From NCBI RefSeq assembly GCF_020509005.1, contig NC_063014.1:2480001-2544000 (forward strand): 64,000 nt of DNA. The letters run 5' to 3'. The stretch is from Fulvia fulva. Taxonomy: Eukaryota > Ascomycota > Dothideomycetes > Mycosphaerellales > Mycosphaerellaceae. Shown here piece by piece: positions 59,160-64,000 of this stretch. The position numbers and the translations under genes are program-made. A model generated the notes under the pieces. The model was not told the DNA's origin, did not search any database, and saw only the letters and a program-made list of their open reading frames with translations. Each line of letters begins with the position of its first letter. Positions within the stretch are counted from its first letter, which is position 1.

Positions 59160-62100
59160 TTCGTCTCGAAGCGTATATCCTTAAATCTCCCTTAGCGTAA
59201 ACGTAAAAGCTTTATTACCCTCTATATTACGAATATAGGTTAGTAGGTATATCGTACGGTACTAAGACTAACTTAGTATATACTAAGCTAGTCGAGATAA
59301 TAGTACGATAATACTACTAAGATACCGTACGAATAGTAGGAGCGACTTAGAGGACCTAAAGTTACTTAGCTAGTTAGTACGAGACTATCGGAGGAACTAC
59401 CGTCGTAGGATAAGATATAGGTAAAACCGATAAGGCGTAGTAAAACAGAACTAGGACTAGAGCAATATCCCTCTATATAGGTATAAGAGACGTAGTCTCT
59501 ATACCGATAGTAGAGACACCTTTAGTACTAAATACTGTTCTACTATATACCTTTATATACTATATTAGTCCTTCCTCCTTTCCTATTACGTGTCCTAACT
59601 TCCGTATATATATATATACTATACCTATTTAATAGGTTATAAGCCCGAGTTTACTTAATAGGACATCGATATACTAAGGAAGTACGACGTAGGGTATTAT
59701 ACCCTATACCCGGAATCCGTACGGTAACGTACTAATAGACTCGGGGAGTCTAAGCTTATTCTAACTACCGTAGTTAAGTAAGGAGCTTGCTATATATCTA
59801 AGGCTACCTTCGCTATAGAAGACTTAACTAGTTATAAGGGCCCCCGGAAGGTCGGCCCTACCCTTACTCGTAAGAACTAGAAGCGCTAGTTCGTTATACT
59901 ACGAGACTATCTCGAAAGCCGGGAGGTATTCTAGGTTATCGACGACTCGTCGGCTAATGTCCTAGAATCCGTTACGCCTAAGATCACTTCGAAGGCGAAC
60001 GGTATAGCGAGATATACTATCTTAGTATATTTGTCTAAGGAGGATAACTAAGAAATCTTAGATATACGGGATATAAAAGAGATCTAGAAACTTCTATAGA
60101 AGAAGTATAGTAAGGTCTATAAGGCACACGTAGTAGCGCTTATAAAACAGCTAGTATCGTTTAAGCTACCGGACGATTAGACGATTAGATAAGGGTAGAT
60201 ATATCTAGGTAACCTATCTATATAGATTACCGAAATAGATAGTAAAGAGACCCACTATAAGGACCCTATCCGGAGGTTTAAGTATCTACTAAGTAGCCTC
60301 CCGGACGTCTACGCTAGTACTAGGGATACTATCTTAGCCTAGCTAAACCTAGGCTAGGAATCCGCTATAATCTTACTTAAATCCTACGAATTACGGATCT
60401 AAGAGAGTAAGGGCGAGACCGCTCTATACTCCTAGAGGTAAGGGGGCAAGAGCGGCTACTTTATCTACGATAGTAACTACCTAGTTATATTGTGCCCGGA
60501 ACTAGATTCTATAAAGGAGTTTATTAAGACGAAGAATACCTAGAAGTAACCGGAGAAGAAGTCCTACGAAGAGCTAGTCCGGGATCTAGAGAAGGCCTAA
60601 AACGCCCTTAAGAAGTCTAGGAAACAGTAGAAGGATAGGAGAAACTAATCCGATAATAAGACAAAGGCAAAGGCGATACGAGCCTATACCTTACGAGAAA
60701 GCGATACCGAGGAAATATACGACGACGAAGTCGCCTATTCTACTACTAAAGTAAAAGGTAAGTTTCCCGCCTCCGAATAGTTACTAGACTCCTATACCTC
60801 CTTATATATAACTGATAATAAGTCTCTATTCAGATCGCTTAGGAAACTAGCGAGAAGGAAAGTAATTAAAGTCGGTAGGGGGTACCTAGATATATTCTAT
60901 AAAGGAATAGTAACTATAGGAGGACTAACGGGGAAATAAATTGCGCTAGAGAAAGTCTTGTTTGTTCCTAATCTCGGAGTTAATCTAGTTTTATAGAGGT
61001 AGTTTAGTAAGTAATTCGATATCGAGCCTCTAAACTTTATACTTAAGTATATAAGCGGAAAGCCTATCGTACGAACAGTACTACGAGGGGGGGTACCGGT
61101 AGTATCTTCGATATCCGACTCTCTAAACTAGATAGATAATAGGCCCCCGGAGATGTTACCCGCGGATAACATTCCTAACGAGGAAGCTCTAGCCGCGGTA
61201 ACTACCGAGGATTAGTAGGAGCTTTAGTATAGAAGATTCGTTTACCTAGGTAAAGGATTACTCCGGAACGTCTATAGGGTAAGTAATAAGAAGGACCCGA
61301 TTCCTATCCCGGACGAGCATAACTATAAGGTATACTCTATCGCGAATATACGGAAGTTTAAAGGCGCTATCGTAGAACGAAAGAACGAAAGACTTACGCT
61401 TATATCTATCGATATCTACGGACCCTTCGAAAATGCAATATTTAGGCTAGGTTTTAAATACTAGCTAGAGATCGTAGATAACTTCTCAAGAAAGAAGTAG
61501 GTAATCCCGCTTAAGAACAAATCCGACGTACCGTAAGTACTATAATAATAGCGGCTAACTATAGAGAAATTATCTAAATACTACGTAAGAGTAGTACGGA
61601 GTAACAATATACCTAAGCTACTAATAGTTCTAAAAGAATAGGAGAAAGAATTAGGTATTTAATACGATACGACGGATACTTATAACTCTATACAAAACGG
61701 AGTAGTAGAAAGGTCAATCTAGGTATCGGAGAACGCGATCCGCGTAATACTTGAGGAATCGGGGATGCCGGTAGAATTCTAGCCTAAAGCGCTAGAGGTA
61801 TAGGCGGTTATACGTAACCTACTACCGAACGGACCGTTACTTAATAGTGTCTAACTTTCGCCGGAAGAAGCATTTACTAGCAAAGTGCCGACGGTAGATC
61901 ACCTAAGAGTATAGGGTTATAGGGTAGTAGTTTACGTAGAACCGAAATTATATCTAAAAGGGCTACGATAGGATAAGTTAATAAACCGGGGTAAGGAAGC
62001 TATTTTCGTTAGATACGGTCAATCGACTAAGTAATAGTTGTTCTAGGAGCTAGATATACGAGCTATTAGGTAGTATAGCCAAGTAGATTAGTTCGAAAAC

Positions 62101-62330
62101 GAGAAGGGGGGAGATCTAGACTTAGGTATCTCCTTTACGAACTAACCTAGTAGGGCACCCGAACGAAGGCTAGTCGGTCGACTACCGGCGGTCTCGCGAC
62201 TACTACTAGTTTAGTAACTAGTAGATGCCCCGATAGCAATCTTACGATCCTCGGGTAGTATAATACCTAGGCCCGACGAGAGTAACGTAAGCGAGATAGG
62301 GTATAAAGTACTACAAAGCTATAATAGCTT
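59160..62330 (+). mobile_element. Ty1/copia retrotransposon remnant, RIPed
   Basis: Plus-strand translation through stops gives copia gag (KKYSKVYKAHVVALIKQLVSF near 60.1 kb; SSLPDVYASTRDTILA), a protease region (near 60.85-61.0 kb: GGLTGK, VLFVPNLGVNLVL), and GAG-preintegrase plus integrase core (LISIDIYGPF, EIVDNFSRKK-VIPLKNKSD, NLLPNGPL, RVWGYRVVVYVEPK). Integrase upstream of any RT is the copia order, but RT and RNase H are not found before 62,330. Own LTRs were not identified, so the boundaries are approximate. Confidence 0.7.
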
Positions 62331-62339
62331 TGTTCTACT

Positions 62340-62980
62340 AACTACTTTATAGCCGCCGTATCTATTCTTAATATAGATAAGGCCGCCTATAGCTACCGCC
62401 TCGCTATTATCTATACGGTACTAGCGTAGTAGCGTATAATACTCTCCTACGTCTAACTAGCGTAACGCTTACTATAGCTCCGCTTCTCCGTATATAACGC
62501 GGATCTTAGTCATAAGTTTATTATTCTATCGGCCTAGACGGATCTCTATCGGCGAGATATTAAGAAATCGGTACTTAGGTAGTAACGTCTGTTCTTAATA
62601 CTGTCTTCGTAGGTCGTTATAGTTTATAGAGACGTCCTATAGCCGCCGTATTAGAGTATTAGGTTTAATATTCGTCTTACTAGGGATATAGACAATCTTA
62701 AAGTAGAACTACGATAAGAACTCGGACTAACGTACCTAGCGCTATTTAGGACCTTAGTACTCGTAAACTATTTAAGGTTCTTAGCGTTTAGCCTACGGTA
62801 GTTAATATATACTCGTAAGAATATATAGGTTAGCTTACCGACCTATAAGGAGATCTTATCGACGAGGACTATTTAATCGACAGCCCTTATTAAGACGAGT
62901 AATCTACTTAAGTAGTAGCGACCCGCCTACGCTAGCGGCGGCGTAATCGTAGTACAAAAAACCCTAAAACTAAGGTCCCT
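62340..62980 (-). mobile_element. gypsy-4 fragment, minus strand, internally deleted
   Basis: From right to left it shows an RT piece ([15 protein letters not shown]), then immediately the RNase H tail (EFTSTKVLN, SEFLS-FYFKIVYIPSKTN) and the region before integrase (KYRFLNISPIEIRLG). Most of RT and RNase H is deleted. It may belong with the LTR near 59,138, split by the copia insertion (inference). Confidence 0.55.
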
Positions 62981-62989
62981 TTCCCCTAA

Positions 62990-64000
62990 AGGCAGACCCT
63001 AGAGTTACGGAGTTACGGAGGATAACTACCTAATTAGGAAGCGCGACCCTAAATAGTAGCGAAGGATAGTAACTAACGAGAGCTATAGCCTTACGAACAT
63101 TCTATACTAAGAGTCAAACCGGGGAACAAACTAAGAAAAAACCTAGGACATAAGCTAAGGCCTACTATATAGAAAGTAGAGGCTAACGACAAATAATATA
63201 GCGTAGACGACCCTATATACGGAGGCGGAAAACTTACTAGGGGATAACGAACACCTAGCCCGGACATATAAGAACACTATAGTATAGCTACTAGGAGCGC
63301 TAAAAGCGCTATTATATCAAGTCCCGAAGACAATCTAATAAGTAATATAGAAGGTAGCCTAGAGACTAACTATATAGGTAATAGTAGTAGTAGGTAAGAA
63401 TTAACCCCCTCCGAAGGTAAGTAAGGCGGTACGCCTATACATTACTAATCCGGCGGAGAAACAAGAAATCGTAGCCCTAATAAGCAAGGAGATTGTCGAT
63501 AGAATCGGCTAAAAGGAGGTAGTTAGAGCGAGGGTAGAGGCAACAGGCGTAGTAAGACTCTTTACCGTATAAGAGTCTAATAGACAAAAGCTAGAGACCT
63601 ATAAGGAGTAGACTACTAAAGTCGCGAAGTCGGTACGAGTCTCCTACTAATAGTATACCGTTATCGCCTACGGGGTCCCTAGGATATTCAAGGTCGAAGA
63701 CCTTCCCTACCTCTAAGTATAGAACTAGAACACCTCCCTAGGAGTACGGCTAATAAAGGCGGTATAGCTATATAAGACAGTAGACCGAGAGAAGACGTAT
63801 TTATTGCTTATTATCTAGGTAGAGACAGCGGAACAAGCTAACTAGATACTAGACAATAGGCTATTCTAGAACTACGAGAGTATAGACACGGAGATCTATT
63901 AGAGTAGCTATAGGGTACTATAATACTTCTAATACTAATAGTACGGTCATATAGCCCTAAAATACGGGGAGAAGACCCTAAGGTGTCCTTACTACGTAGG
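62990..64000 (+). mobile_element. LINE copy E, 5' part, RIPed, runs off the window
   Basis: ORF1 of a LINE: LLGALKAL (about 63.29 kb), PPPKVSKAVRLYITNP, KEIVDRIG-KEVVRARVEATGVVRLFTV, and the start of the zinc knuckles near 63.93 kb. These align with residues about 40-290 of the intact LINE ORF1. The first 150-200 bp are a leader of unclear extent. The element continues beyond base 64,000. Confidence 0.75.

Noticed and set aside
1..64000. CRISPR arrays, rRNA or tRNA genes, bacterial-type operons
   Set aside because: None seen: no regular spacer array, no cloverleaf with the usual A/B box pair, and the organism is a fungus.

Overview
This window comes from a filamentous ascomycete, probably a dothideomycete (inference). 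The genes have short 48-90 nt GT-AG introns and recognisable fungal products (plasma-membrane H+-ATPase, Erg28, very-long-chain 3-ketoacyl-CoA reductase). They abut a 45 kb block of transposons carrying an extreme repeat-induced point mutation (RIP) signature: CpA/TpG almost gone, TpA everywhere, in-frame TAG in place of Gln and Trp codons, and CpG left intact.

Bases 1-18,650 are ordinary gene-bearing DNA. In order: a large UPF1/NAM7-type SF1 helicase gene on the minus strand (well-spliced 3' half, 5' half interrupted by four in-frame stops and a frameshift); ERG28 (minus) and a 3-ketoacyl-CoA reductase gene (plus) sharing a 219 bp divergent promoter; a VWA-domain/zinc-ribbon gene (minus) with one in-frame TGA and one frameshift; a possible 97-residue ORF; a 601-residue orphan protein with a hydrophobic C-terminus (minus); a 2.9 kb intergenic region; and the five-exon proton-pump gene PMA1 (plus).

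Bases 18,650-64,000 are nested transposons. A Ty3/gypsy element with 184 bp LTRs (20,641-32,825) contains a full-ORF, un-RIPed LINE (22,273-27,110), which must have arrived after its host was RIPed. A pogo/Fot1-type deletion derivative with 68 bp TIRs lies at 19,319-20,451. From 32.9 kb on there are two nearly identical RIPed LINEs in inverted orientation (A, 32.9-37.9 kb, plus; B, 42,342-47,320, minus, with an exact 15 bp target-site duplication), pieces of at least three further gypsy elements, a Ty1/copia remnant, and the start of another LINE at the right edge.

The most interesting find is a 1.08 kb non-coding module present twice (50,192-51,271 and 56,894-57,972). Each copy is joined directly to the 3' part of a LINE, but of two different LINE families and at different truncation points. 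The second composite is 1.94 kb and bounded by a 13 bp target-site duplication. This is the architecture of composite retrotransposons of the MINE/WEIRD type known from Magnaporthe, thought to arise by reverse-transcriptase template switching.
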